Shown here in pieces: positions 1-8,709 of a stretch of DNA of 64,000 nt. The notes under the pieces are model-generated. The model saw only the letters and a program-made list of their open reading frames with translations, had not been told where the DNA came from and ran no database searches. The stretch is from Accumulibacter jenkinsii (GTDB lineage Bacteria > Pseudomonadota > Gammaproteobacteria > Burkholderiales > Rhodocyclaceae): NCBI GenBank assembly GCA_036625225.1, contig JAZKUF010000001.1, positions 558,001-622,000 of the forward strand, given 5' to 3'. Positions within the stretch are counted from its first letter, which is position 1. Every line of letters starts with the position of its first letter. The position numbers and the translations under genes were made by a program.

Positions 1-2
1 GC

Positions 3-383
3 GTGGGTACTCCCGAGGATCTGGTCGCTGCCGTCGCAGCCGGCATCGACATGTTCGACTGCGTGCTGCCGACGCGCAACGCACGCAACGGTCATCTCTT
101 CACTCGTCACGGCGACGTACGCATCCGCAACGCGAGGCACCGGAATGACCTGCAACCGCTCGACGAAACCTGCCCGTGCTACACCTGCCGCAATTTTTCC
201 CGCGCCTACCTTCACCACCTCAATCGCGTCGGCGAGATTCTCGGCGCTCATCTCGGTACGCTGCATAATCTCCATTACTATCAGGATCTGATGCGGGATC
301 TTCGCGAGGCCATTGTGCTTGGCTCACTAACAGAGATGATGACGCGTTTTCATGCGGCGCGAAGCAGTCGAGCGCACGTATAA
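3..383 (+). CDS. tgt: Queuine tRNA-ribosyltransferase, C-terminal part (5' truncated by window edge)
   Basis: This is the C-terminal third of bacterial tRNA-guanine transglycosylase, which exchanges guanine 34 for the queuosine precursor preQ1 in GUN-anticodon tRNAs. The fragment opens with GTPEDLVAAVAAGIDMFDCV followed by LPTRNARNG; the Asp of DMFDC is the nucleophile position in the family. The zinc site is visible as CPCYTC, about residues 58-63, with a downstream His in the NLHYYQ segment. The GTG at base 3 is an internal Val codon (the family reads GVGTPEDL), not a start, so the gene continues upstream of the window. It ends in TAA. In many proteobacteria tgt is followed directly by yajC-secD-secF; here those genes resume only at 14310. 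Confidence 0.95.
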   Translation: MGTPEDLVAAVAAGIDMFDCVLPTRNARNGHLFTRHGDVRIRNARHRNDLQPLDETCPCYTCRNFSRAYLHHLNRVGEILGAHLGTLHNLHYYQDLMRDLREAIVLGSLTEMMTRFHAARSSRAHV

Positions 384-1246
384 CCGACGCCTGCCGCTGC
401 GCAAGGGAAAAACCGGAAGCCGGATCACGGCACGAGCATACCCGGGCTCGCCGACGAGTTGCCGGAAAACCGTCGGGAAACAAAAAAAATCAGATGCCTG
501 GATTGACAGCGCGAGATGGCGGCTCATATACTTTCATCGGCGTCGGGGGCTTTACAAGGCTTCGTCAGCGGGCGAAGAGGAAAGTCCGGCGGCCCGCGCT
601 CCAAACGCAGAAGGGGATCAGGAAAGCCGGGACATTAATCGTTTTGCCGCTAGTCATTCCATAAGACGGGCTTATGATTAGTCGTTGAAGCTTGTCGCTT
701 GTAGAAGCATTTTCCCCTTGCCTGTCGTTGTCGGCGGTCATTTTTATGCGTATTTATTTATGCAGCAGCTCCAGTTTGCCCCGCCCGGTCAGATTGCGGC
801 ATGTCCAAGCATAGAAAATGTTGATCCATGCGGTGCGCAGGCCGGTCTCGCTCGCTTGCCGCGGGAAGTTTCGGGGGGAACAGGCAATGCCCACTTGCTG
901 CAACCGCTCGACGCTGCCGACCCCCGGGTCGACCGCACCGGCAAGGATTTATCCATCGCCCCCCGCTGCCGTCCTCACGTCGATGCGGACAATTTTCCCG
1001 GGCGAATGTCGATCGGCGCCCGGCGGCATTCGCCCAACTTCCTCAGTTCGTCCCGTGGCTTCCGCCGCAGCAAACGCGTTTCCGGAGGCCCGCCCATTGC
1101 CCTGAGCAGTCTCCCGTTCGAAAAAACATAGCGATCGAAAGGAAACGCCCTCGTTCCGGATTGACGCCGAGCGGGCGTTGATTCGAGTCCAGCGCTTGCA
1201 GCAGGTGAAGTCTGTGGATTTTTAGCCAAGATTATGGAGGCAATAC
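384..1246. other. 863-bp intergenic region without a convincing gene
   Basis: Open frames here have no recognisable protein motifs, atypical composition and no good ribosome binding sites, so I treat the stretch as non-coding. Its first third is less GC-rich than the flanks. It holds a short segment resembling RNase P RNA (listed separately) and, at 1232-1246, the ribosome binding site of the first assimilation gene (ATGGAGGCA before ATG 1247). I found no convincing cobalamin riboswitch motif although the downstream operon encodes a B12 enzyme. No clear sigma-70 promoter is visible: TTGCAG at 1196 with TTTTTA 17 bases later is the best I can offer and is weak. Confidence 0.6.
541..690 (+). 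ncRNA. RNase P RNA-like segment (possible remnant or unknown structured RNA)
   Basis: Bases 577-589 read GAGGAAAGTCCGG, identical to the nearly universal CR-I element of bacterial RNase P RNA, which forms the 5' strand of helix P4. At 667-675, CGGGCTTAT resembles the CR-V end (CCCGGCTTAT), which forms the other P4 strand; AAG(U)CCGG against CGGGCUU gives six of seven pairs with the bulged U kept. The spacing is about 90 bases instead of roughly 280, so the specificity domain and most helices are missing. It cannot be the functional rnpB as it stands. A decayed fragment, a shortened paralogue, or coincidence are all possible. Confidence 0.3.
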
Positions 1247-2689
1247 ATGAAGCTCACGCTGACCCCTGACGAAATGAACGCCTATTGCAGCGAACTGCAC
1301 GAATCCAACGAGGCTTTCAGGGTCCATTATCCGGCGGATTCCTATGAGCGGCAGCCGGTCCATACGGTGTATGGCGGTGCCAATCTTTTCAAGGCCGGTT
1401 TTGCCGCCAAGCTGGGCGAGGCGGCGCTCAGGACGCTCGATACCTATGCGCCCAATTACCATGTCTTTGCCCGGGTTCTCGGACTGCCCGGGGCGGGGAC
1501 GCTACCCACCAATCCGGTCGAGCTCAAAAGCCTGACCCGCGCCCTCGAAACCAATCCGGTGCAGGTGGGCGAGATCAAGCCGGCCGCCTGGCTGGCTTTC
1601 ACGGTGTACAACCGGGTAATCAGGAAACTGCAGAGCGAACCCATCGAAGATAATCGGATCGACTTCGAGGATGGCTACGGCAATCGCCCGGATGACGAGG
1701 AAGATGGGCATGCCGTCTCGGCTGCCGATGAAGTCGCCAAAGGCATGAGCGAAAATCTGCTTTCGCCGTTCATCGGTATCCGGGTAAAAACCCTTTCGGA
1801 CGAGTGCAAGGTTCGCTCGCTGCGTACCCTCGACATTTTCCTCACCCGCCTGGCCGAGAAAACCGGCGGCAAACTGCCCCAGAACTTCATCGTCACGCTG
1901 CCGAAGGTCACCACGACGACGCAGGTGTCCACCTTTGTCAAGGTGCTCGAAAGCCTCGAAGCCCGACTGGGCTTTGCCAGGAATTCGCTGAAAATGGAGA
2001 TCATGATCGAAACGACCCAGTCGATCATCAATCACCGGGGCGAGAACACGGTCCCCCTGCTGGTGGCGGCGGCCAGCGGCCGTTGCCGTTCCGCCATTTT
2101 CGGCACTTACGATTACACGGCCTCCTGCAATATCACCGCCGAACACCAGAGTCACAGCCATCCGGCCTGTGATTTTGCCCGTCATGTGCTGCAGGTCAGC
2201 CTCGCCGGAACCGGCATCACGATCAGCGACGGTGCGACCACCAGCATGCCGATCGGACCCCACAAGGGAAGCCCGGAGCGTCCGCTGTCGCCGCAGCAAA
2301 TGGACGAGAATCGCGCCGTGGTGCATGGCGCCTGGAAGCTGCACTACGACAACATCATGCATTCGATGGCGCACGCCTACTACCAGGGATGGGATCTGAA
2401 TCCGGGGCAATTGCCGGTGCGCTATGCGGCGGTCGATACCTTCTTCCTGAGTGGTCTGCAGGACGCCTCGACCCGGCTCAACGCCTTCCTCAACAAGGCG
2501 GCGCAGGCCACTCTGGTCGGCAACACCTTCGACGATGCGGCGACCGGTCAGGGCCTGCTGAATTTCTTCCTGCGCGGGATGGCCTGCGGCGCGATCACCG
2601 AACAGGAAGTGCTGGCCACCGGGATTACGCTTGACGAACTGCGTTCCCGTTCGTTTGTTCGTATCGTCAACAATCGTGCCGCCAAATAA
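1247..2689 (+). CDS. HpcH/HpaI-type aldolase family protein (DUF6986-like), candidate beta-methylmalyl-CoA/malyl-CoA lyase
   Basis: This 480-residue protein belongs, by its RIDFEDGYGNR motif (about residues 141-151) and the later MEIMIET motif, to the CitE/HpcH aldolase superfamily, whose acidic residues bind Mg2+ and act on CoA-ester or oxo-acid substrates in a TIM barrel. It is much longer than the roughly 320-residue malyl-CoA lyases of known ethylmalonyl-CoA pathways and resembles the longer DUF6986-like branch, for which I know no firm biochemistry. It is the first gene of the block, 31 bases before the methylsuccinyl-CoA dehydrogenase, and no other lyase is present in the window. I infer that it cleaves beta-methylmalyl-CoA to glyoxylate and propionyl-CoA, but the sequence alone does not prove it. 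ATG 1247 follows GGAGG at good distance. Confidence 0.7.
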   Translation: MKLTLTPDEMNAYCSELHESNEAFRVHYPADSYERQPVHTVYGGANLFKAGFAAKLGEAALRTLDTYAPNYHVFARVLGLPGAGTLPTNPVELKSLTRALETNPVQVGEIKPAAWLAFTVYNRVIRKLQSEPIEDNRIDFEDGYGNRPDDEEDGHAVSAADEVAKGMSENLLSPFIGIRVKTLSDECKVRSLRTLDIFLTRLAEKTGGKLPQNFIVTLPKVTTTTQVSTFVKVLESLEARLGFARNSLKMEIMIETTQSIINHRGENTVPLLVAAASGRCRSAIFGTYDYTASCNITAEHQSHSHPACDFARHVLQVSLAGTGITISDGATTSMPIGPHKGSPERPLSPQQMDENRAVVHGAWKLHYDNIMHSMAHAYYQGWDLNPGQLPVRYAAVDTFFLSGLQDASTRLNAFLNKAAQATLVGNTFDDAATGQGLLNFFLRGMACGAITEQEVLATGITLDELRSRSFVRIVNNRAAK

Positions 2690-2720
2690 GCACTGTCCGG
2701 GCAGGAAGAAAGGATTAACC

Positions 2721-4406
2721 ATGACTGAAATCAAGACCGGGATGCAGGATTCCTTGCTGCATCTCGAAGCCGCCGATGCCCTGATCAGGAAATCGCTGAC
2801 CTGGATCGGGCAGCAATGCGCCGGCAGCAAGGGCATGTCGAACGAAAAACTCGATCGACATCAAATGGCCAGCTTCGACCTCGCCTGGTCTGCTGCCGAA
2901 TCCGCTGCCGCCCGGTTCGCCGCCGAATATGCCGGCAAAGTGGCCTTGAGCCAGAGCGGCGATGGTGACTGTCTGGAAGCGCGGATGGCGCGGGTTTTCT
3001 GTGCCGAAGCCCTGCAGAACATTCATCATCGTTTCTCGGCGCGACCGCAAAGCTTCGGTCTGAACGAAGCAGACCTGGCGCCCTTGACGGCATCCACCCT
3101 CACCCGTTTCTGCCAGTCGCAACTCGACGCCGGCCATCTCGAAACGCTGGGCCGAGCAGTGATTGCGATGAATGGCGCGAGTGGTGCCTACCTGCTCAGT
3201 CACGATGCCATGATGATGCAGGACTCCTTTCGCAAGCTGGCAACCCATGTGGTCATGCCGCTGGCCGAGGAAATTCATCGCGAGGACCGGATCATTCCGC
3301 AGGAGATTCTCGATCCGCTGACCGAAATGGGCTGCTTCGGTCTCTCCATCCCCGAGCGCTACGGTGGACTGCAGAGCGACGATCATGAAGACAACATGGG
3401 GATGATCGTGGTCACCGAGGAGCTTTCGCGCGGTTCGCTCGGCGCCGCCGGCAGTCTGATCACCCGGCCGGAAATCCTCAGCCGGGCGTTGCTCAAGGGA
3501 GGTACCGAAGAGCAAAGACAGAAATGGTTGCCGCGGGTAGCGATGGGCGATCCTCTCTGTGCGGTTGCCGTGACCGAACCCGATGCCGGATCGGATGTGG
3601 CGGCGATGCGACTCAAGGCAACGAAATGCGATGGCGGCTGGATCCTCGACGGCGTCAAGACCTGGTGCACCATGGCCGGCAAGGCGGGCCTTCTGCTCGT
3701 CCTCGCTCGCAGCAACCCCGAGCGAGCGCTCGGCCACAAGGGGCTCAGCATGTTCCTGGTCGAAAAGGACTCTTACGACGGCCACGACTTCGAGTATCGC
3801 CAGGCAGAGGGCGGCCTGCTGACCGGCCGCGCGATCGCCACCATCGGTTATCGCGGAATGCATTCGTACGAGGTCTTCTTCGACAACTTTTTTGTTCCGG
3901 ATGAAAACCTGGTGGGCGGAGCGGAGGGCGAAGGCAAGGGTTTTTATTTCACCATGGCCGGATTTGCCGGTGGCCGCATTCAGACTGCCGCGCGGGCGAT
4001 TGGCGTCATGCAGGCGGCTTTCGAACGGGCGGTTTCCTATTCCCAGGAGCGTCAGGCCTTCGGCAAACCCATCGGCGACTATCAACTCACGCTCGTCAAG
4101 CTCGCGCGCATGGCGACCCTGTTGACCGTTTCCCGCCAGTTCACCTATGCGGTCGGCGGACTGATGGATCAAGGTCGTGGCCAGATGGAAGCGAGCATGG
4201 TGAAACTGTTTACCTGCCGGACGGCCGAGTGGCTCACCCGCGAAGCCATGCAGATTCACGGGGGCATGGGTTATGCCGAAGAATCCCCGGTCAGCCGCTA
4301 TTTCCTCGATGCCCGCGTGCTGTCGATCTTCGAGGGGGCCGAAGAAACCCTGGCGCTGAAAGTCATTGCCCGCTCGCTGATCGACGCCGTCCAGGTTCCC
4401 GTGTAG
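2721..4406 (+). CDS. mcd: Acyl-CoA dehydrogenase, likely (2S)-methylsuccinyl-CoA dehydrogenase
   Basis: 561 residues with an acyl-CoA dehydrogenase core after an N-terminal extension of about 150 residues, the length typical of methylsuccinyl-CoA dehydrogenases. The FAD/substrate segment AVAVTEPDAGSDVAAM, the RQAFGKPIGDYQ helix, the MQIHGGMGYAEESPVSRYF stretch and the terminal IFEGAEE (the Glu near residue 538 is the expected catalytic base) are all present. The enzyme would oxidise methylsuccinyl-CoA to mesaconyl-CoA and hand electrons to ETF; etfBA lie in the same block. I chose ATG 2721 (ribosome site GGAAGAAAGG) over an upstream in-frame codon that would overlap the preceding gene. The specific substrate is inferred from length and neighbours; the family call is secure. 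Confidence 0.85.
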   Translation: MTEIKTGMQDSLLHLEAADALIRKSLTWIGQQCAGSKGMSNEKLDRHQMASFDLAWSAAESAAARFAAEYAGKVALSQSGDGDCLEARMARVFCAEALQNIHHRFSARPQSFGLNEADLAPLTASTLTRFCQSQLDAGHLETLGRAVIAMNGASGAYLLSHDAMMMQDSFRKLATHVVMPLAEEIHREDRIIPQEILDPLTEMGCFGLSIPERYGGLQSDDHEDNMGMIVVTEELSRGSLGAAGSLITRPEILSRALLKGGTEEQRQKWLPRVAMGDPLCAVAVTEPDAGSDVAAMRLKATKCDGGWILDGVKTWCTMAGKAGLLLVLARSNPERALGHKGLSMFLVEKDSYDGHDFEYRQAEGGLLTGRAIATIGYRGMHSYEVFFDNFFVPDENLVGGAEGEGKGFYFTMAGFAGGRIQTAARAIGVMQAAFERAVSYSQERQAFGKPIGDYQLTLVKLARMATLLTVSRQFTYAVGGLMDQGRGQMEASMVKLFTCRTAEWLTREAMQIHGGMGYAEESPVSRYFLDARVLSIFEGAEETLALKVIARSLIDAVQVPV

Positions 4407-4457
4407 ACGAGCACGACAAACCCGCCCGACCGATTGCCACGCCAAAAGGAAGATTTC

Positions 4458-5645
4458 ATGTCGCAAGCCATTCGTTTTCGCGCCCAGCCCGGACTGTCCG
4501 AGAAGGTGGAAGTGGACCTCCGAAAGGTCCGCCATCCCCATTATGGCCGTTACCTGGAGGAGTTCGTACCGGGGCAGGTTTTCGTCCACGCGCGAGGGTT
4601 CACTTTCTTCGCTGCCCAGATGGAGGCCTTCGCCCGCATCTGCATGCAGTGCAATCCGCTTTACCTGAACGACCAGTACGCCCGGGCCGCCGGTTTCCCG
4701 GGCCTGCTGGCTTCGCCGCAGATGGTGTTCAACGTCGTTCTCTCCCTCGGTGTTCAGAACGATTCCGAGAAGGCGATGGCCAATCTCGGCTATTACGACG
4801 CCGTGTTCCTCCGTCCGGTTCATGCGATGGATACCCTTCGCTCGCTCACCCGGGTCATCGACCGCAAGGTGCGCGGTGCCGGCAAACCCGGAATCGTCAC
4901 CATCCAGACCCTCGGCATCAACCAGAACGACGAAGTCGTTCTGCAATACCAGCGGAAAATCATGGTTGCCGAACGCGGCGACCGCCCGCCAACCACGCCC
5001 TTGCCAGCCTCGGCAAATGGCGACCTATCCCCTTTCCCGTGGATCGAGGAGGCCGAGGTCCGGTTACCCGACTTCCCGCAGCAGTGGCCGTCTGATCTCA
5101 CTGGCCCCAATTCCTTTTTCGAGGATTTCCCGCGCGGCGAGGTGATCGTTCATGCCAACGGTCGAACCATCACCGATGAACACCTGCCGCTGACTTACGC
5201 AGTGGGCAATACGCATCCGCTGCATTTCGATCGGATCTTCAGTGCCGGCCTGTCGGGCAAGATGAGTGGCGATCCGATCGTTTATGGCGGCCTGGTTTTC
5301 GCCTGGCTGGAGGGGCTGGCGAGCCGTGACGTGAGCGAGAACAGCGCCTGGGATCTCGGTTTTACCGAGGGCTATCACACGCAACCGACGGTGAGTGGCG
5401 ATACGCTGGCCAGCCTGTCGCGTGTCCTGGCGGCCGAAGACGCGCCAGGCAAGCTCGCTGCGAAGTTCGGAGTGGTGAGTTTCCAGATGATCGGCGTCAA
5501 GAACATCAGCGCGGCGGACGCGCTCGCCCGCTATGGTGAAGACCTGTTCGTCAGGGAAAATGACAAGAAGGAAATCGGCAAGGAAAAGATTGAACAGAAG
5601 ATTTTTGAGGTAGAGAGGCGTCTCTTGATCAGGAAAAGGGGATAG
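4458..5645 (+). CDS. mch: MaoC-like double hot-dog dehydratase, likely mesaconyl-CoA hydratase (beta-methylmalyl-CoA dehydratase)
   Basis: 395 residues that read as two consecutive MaoC-type hot-dog domains (roughly 20-200 and 220-370). The second half contains the hydratase-like stretch YAVGNTHPLHFDRIF, where many enoyl-CoA hydratases have GDxNPxH; here Asn stands where Asp is usual, and the first half has CNPLYLND in the matching place. The size and two-domain build fit mesaconyl-C1-CoA hydratase, which forms beta-methylmalyl-CoA. It lies between the dehydrogenase and the mutase and ends two bases before the mutase start, so co-translation is likely. ATG 4458 has AAAAGGAAG upstream; an earlier TTG at 4434 is less plausible. 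Confidence 0.83.
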   Translation: MSQAIRFRAQPGLSEKVEVDLRKVRHPHYGRYLEEFVPGQVFVHARGFTFFAAQMEAFARICMQCNPLYLNDQYARAAGFPGLLASPQMVFNVVLSLGVQNDSEKAMANLGYYDAVFLRPVHAMDTLRSLTRVIDRKVRGAGKPGIVTIQTLGINQNDEVVLQYQRKIMVAERGDRPPTTPLPASANGDLSPFPWIEEAEVRLPDFPQQWPSDLTGPNSFFEDFPRGEVIVHANGRTITDEHLPLTYAVGNTHPLHFDRIFSAGLSGKMSGDPIVYGGLVFAWLEGLASRDVSENSAWDLGFTEGYHTQPTVSGDTLASLSRVLAAEDAPGKLAAKFGVVSFQMIGVKNISAADALARYGEDLFVRENDKKEIGKEKIEQKIFEVERRLLIRKRG

Positions 5646-5647
5646 TC

Positions 5648-7666
5648 ATGGTCGCCGTCCAGAATAAAAGGGATCAGCCGTGGTTGATGCGGACCTATAG
5701 CGGTCACAGTTCGGCCAGGGCCTCCAATGCGCTCTATCGGACCAATCTCGCCAAAGGCCAGACGGGCTTATCGGTGGCTTTCGATCTGCCGACGCAGACC
5801 GGCTACGACGCCGACAGCCCGTTGGCGAGGGGGGAAGTCGGCAAGGTTGGCGTGCCGATCTCCCACATCGAGGACATGGATCAGTTGTTCGATCAGATCC
5901 CGCTCGATCAGATGAACACCTCGATGACCATCAATGCCACTGCGGCATGGTTGTTGTCGCTGTACATCGGGCTGGCGCAAAGGCGGGGGATTGATCCGGC
6001 GACGCTGAGCGGTACCACCCAGAACGACATCATCAAGGAGTATCTGTCACGCGGCACCTACATCTATCCGCCGGGGGCGTCGATGCGCCTGATCGCCGAC
6101 ACGATCAACTACACCGTCAAGCATGTGCCGAGGTGGAATCCCACCAATATCTGCAGTTACCACTTGCAGGAGGCGGGAGCGACACCGGTTCAGGAACTCG
6201 CCTATGCCTTGTGTACCGCGATGGCGGTTCTCGACCGGGTCAAGGCTTCGGGCGAGATCAGACCGGATGCGTTTCCACAGGTGGTCGAGCGAATCTCGTT
6301 CTTCGTCAATGCCGGCATACGCTTCGTCGAAGAGTGCTGCAAGCTCAGGGCCTTCGGCGAAATGTGGGACGAACTGACACTTGCACGCTACCGGGTTGAA
6401 GATCCGAAGCTGCGCCGGTTCCGCTATGGCGTGCAGGTGAACTCCCTCGGGCTGACCGAGCCGCAGCCGGAAAACAACGTCCAGCGAATCGTCCTCGAGA
6501 TGCTCTCGGTGGTGCTCTCGAAACGCGCCAGGGCCCGCGCCATCCAGCTCCCGGCCTGGAACGAGGCGATGGGCCTGCCACGCCCCTGGGATCAGCAGTG
6601 GGCGCTGCGCATGCAGCAGGTGATGGCTTTCGAAACCGATCTGCTGGAGTACGAGGACATTCTCGATGGCTCGCCAGTGATTGCCGCCAAGGTCCGCGAG
6701 CTGGTCGAAGGCGCCCGGCGGGAGATCGACAATGTCGAAGCGCAGGGCGGAATCATTGCCGCGATCGAATCCGGCTATATCAAGCGGGAACTGGTCGCCA
6801 GCCACATGAACCGCTTGCGCGCCATCGAATCGGGAGCGCTGAAGATCATCGGCGTCAACTGCTTCCAGGAAACGGCCGAGTCGCCGCTGACCCTGGGCAG
6901 CGACGGCAGCATCATGAAAACCGATCCGGCGGCCGAACGCGAGCAGATCGAGCGTCTGCAGGCACATCGCCGGCAGCGTAACGATGACGAAGTTCGCGTT
7001 GCCCTGCAGGGACTCAGCGATGCGGCAAGGTGCGGCGAGAACATCATGCCCAGTTCGATTCGCTGTGCCCTGGCGGGCGTCAGCACGGGCGAATGGGGAG
7101 ACTCGCTGCGTGCCGTGTTCGGCGAGTTCAGGCCGCCGACCGGGATCGACATTGCCATCGACAGCCGCGAAGTGCTTGGCAAGAGGAATCAGGTCACCGA
7201 CCTCAGGGAAAGAGTCGCCAATACGGGCAACGCGCTCGGACGTCCCTTGAAACTCCTGGTCGGCAAACCGGGGCTGGACGGGCATTCGAATGGCGCTGAA
7301 CAGGTCGCCGTCAAGGCCAGGGATGTCGGCTTCGAGGTGGTCTACGACGGTATCCGCCTGACTCCGCAGCAGATCGCGCAAGCGGCGCAGGAAGAAGGGG
7401 TGCATCTGGTGGGTCTGTCGATTCTTTCGGGCAGTCATATGGAACTGGTGGAAGCCGTTCTGCGGGAGCTGCGCTTGCGGGATCTGGCTAACGTGCCGGT
7501 GATCGCCGGCGGCATCATCCCGCGGGAAGACGCCGAGAAACTCGAGGCGATGGGTGTCCGGGCCGTCTACACCCCGAAGGACTTCAACCTCAATGCCATC
7601 ATGGAGGATATGGTCAACGTGATCCGCGAATGCAACGGGCTCGAACGGCTTGGCCCGATGCCTTGA
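5648..7666 (+). CDS. ecm: Adenosylcobalamin-dependent acyl-CoA mutase, likely ethylmalonyl-CoA mutase
   Basis: 672 residues: a methylmalonyl-CoA mutase-type barrel (PTQTGYDAD near residue 50, then CSYHLQEAGATP, about residues 170-181) followed by a B12-binding domain with LDGHSNGAEQVA (DxHxxG, the His being the lower cobalt ligand) and GLSILSGSH. Single-chain length and gene setting fit ethylmalonyl-CoA mutase, converting (2R)-ethylmalonyl-CoA to (2S)-methylsuccinyl-CoA. It starts two bases after mch and is followed seven bases later by the MeaB-type GTPase that services such mutases. A true methylmalonyl-CoA mutase is the alternative; the carboxylase/reductase and dehydrogenase on either side make Ecm far more likely. 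Confidence 0.9.
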   Translation: MVAVQNKRDQPWLMRTYSGHSSARASNALYRTNLAKGQTGLSVAFDLPTQTGYDADSPLARGEVGKVGVPISHIEDMDQLFDQIPLDQMNTSMTINATAAWLLSLYIGLAQRRGIDPATLSGTTQNDIIKEYLSRGTYIYPPGASMRLIADTINYTVKHVPRWNPTNICSYHLQEAGATPVQELAYALCTAMAVLDRVKASGEIRPDAFPQVVERISFFVNAGIRFVEECCKLRAFGEMWDELTLARYRVEDPKLRRFRYGVQVNSLGLTEPQPENNVQRIVLEMLSVVLSKRARARAIQLPAWNEAMGLPRPWDQQWALRMQQVMAFETDLLEYEDILDGSPVIAAKVRELVEGARREIDNVEAQGGIIAAIESGYIKRELVASHMNRLRAIESGALKIIGVNCFQETAESPLTLGSDGSIMKTDPAAEREQIERLQAHRRQRNDDEVRVALQGLSDAARCGENIMPSSIRCALAGVSTGEWGDSLRAVFGEFRPPTGIDIAIDSREVLGKRNQVTDLRERVANTGNALGRPLKLLVGKPGLDGHSNGAEQVAVKARDVGFEVVYDGIRLTPQQIAQAAQEEGVHLVGLSILSGSHMELVEAVLRELRLRDLANVPVIAGGIIPREDAEKLEAMGVRAVYTPKDFNLNAIMEDMVNVIRECNGLERLGPMP

Positions 7667-7673
7667 GCGATCG

Positions 7674-8675
7674 ATGATGAGCGAAGTCAGGCTTCCCGAC
7701 CCCGAGCAGTTGGCTTTGCGGATCCTCGCTGGCGAGCGGGCGGCGGTGGCCAGTGGCCTCAACCTGCTGGACAACACACTCGCAGCAGCGCGCCAGGCCG
7801 CGGCACGCCTGCTGGCGTCGCTGGCCGGGGAGCACTGGTCGACCACGGGCCACTTGATCGGGGTCACCGGCCCTCCCGGCGCCGGAAAATCGTCGCTGGT
7901 AGCCGCGATGATCGGTGAATGGCGCCGCCAGGACAGGACGGTCGGCGTGCTGGCGGTGGATCCATCCAGCCGGCCCGAACTGGGAGGGGGCGCCTTGCTG
8001 GGGGACCGTATCCGGATCAAGAGCTCACTCCACGATGACGGTCTCTTCATCCGCTCACTGGCCAATCGGAGTCAGCTCGGCGGGGTGGCGAACGAGGTGT
8101 GGCCGATGAGCTGGCTGATGCTGGCCTGCTTCGATATCGTCGTCATCGAGACGGTCGGCGTCGGCCAGACCGAAATCGATATTGCTGAAATCGCCGACAC
8201 GGTCTGTTATGTCGCGCAACCGGCGTCGGGCGACACCATCCAGTATCTCAAGTCGGGAATTATCGAAATCCCCGATGTTTTTGCCGTCAATAAATCCGAC
8301 CTTGGCGCTCCGGCAGACAAGACCGCAAGCGAAATCGGCCGCAGCGTCTCGCGGCCGGATCGCCGGGAGCATTGGGATTATCCGGTATGCCTGGTGAGCG
8401 CGACGATGAATACCGGAATCAAACCACTCCTTTCCCATCTTGACCGTCACCGCAGATTTCTCGCCGATGGTGACCTGCTGGGGCAATTGCGGGCGAGTCA
8501 TCAGAGCGCCTGGGTGATTCGCCTGCTGAAAAATGAATTCGGAACCTTTGGCCTGGCGCTGGCGGGGGGCCGCAGCAGGATCTGCCAGCGACTGAGAGAC
8601 AATCGTTGCAATCAGTTTGGCGAGTATGAGCGTCTGCGCATGCACATACTTTCCCGTTTCACACCGGAAAGATAA
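7674..8675 (+). CDS. meaB: MeaB/ArgK-family G3E GTPase, mutase chaperone
   Basis: 333 residues with the full GTPase signature: GVTGPPGAGKSSL (P-loop, near residue 60), VDPSSRPELGGGALLGDRIR, IETVGVGQTEID and NKSD. MeaB proteins gate B12 loading and protect acyl-CoA mutases from inactivation, so its place seven bases behind ecm fits directly. The PSSRPELGG stretch differs from the more common PSSPFSGG. ATG 7674 and ATG 7677 are adjacent; either may be used, and the upstream in-frame TTG inside ecm is unlikely. Confidence 0.92.
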   Translation: MMSEVRLPDPEQLALRILAGERAAVASGLNLLDNTLAAARQAAARLLASLAGEHWSTTGHLIGVTGPPGAGKSSLVAAMIGEWRRQDRTVGVLAVDPSSRPELGGGALLGDRIRIKSSLHDDGLFIRSLANRSQLGGVANEVWPMSWLMLACFDIVVIETVGVGQTEIDIAEIADTVCYVAQPASGDTIQYLKSGIIEIPDVFAVNKSDLGAPADKTASEIGRSVSRPDRREHWDYPVCLVSATMNTGIKPLLSHLDRHRRFLADGDLLGQLRASHQSAWVIRLLKNEFGTFGLALAGGRSRICQRLRDNRCNQFGEYERLRMHILSRFTPER

Positions 8676-8709
8676 TCAAGCAACTCAACCAGATAGGAGC
8701 ATCCTTATC

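Noticed and set aside
541..690. Functional rnpB gene
   Set aside because: Only the P4-forming ends are recognisable and the spacing is about a third of what is needed; the segment is listed as RNase P-like only.
352..1181. Several overlapping open frames of 80-150 codons after tgt
   Set aside because: No ribosome sites, no family motifs and unusual composition; the first overlaps the end of tgt.
384..1246. Cobalamin riboswitch upstream of the B12-dependent pathway genes
   Set aside because: I could not find the conserved riboswitch core elements in this region.
2715..4946. Long open frame on the minus strand, about 740 codons
   Set aside because: It lies antisense to mcd and mch, has no recognisable domain and is a by-product of GC-rich codon use. 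Similar long antisense frames at 6047-8065 and 44972-46723 were dismissed for the same reason.
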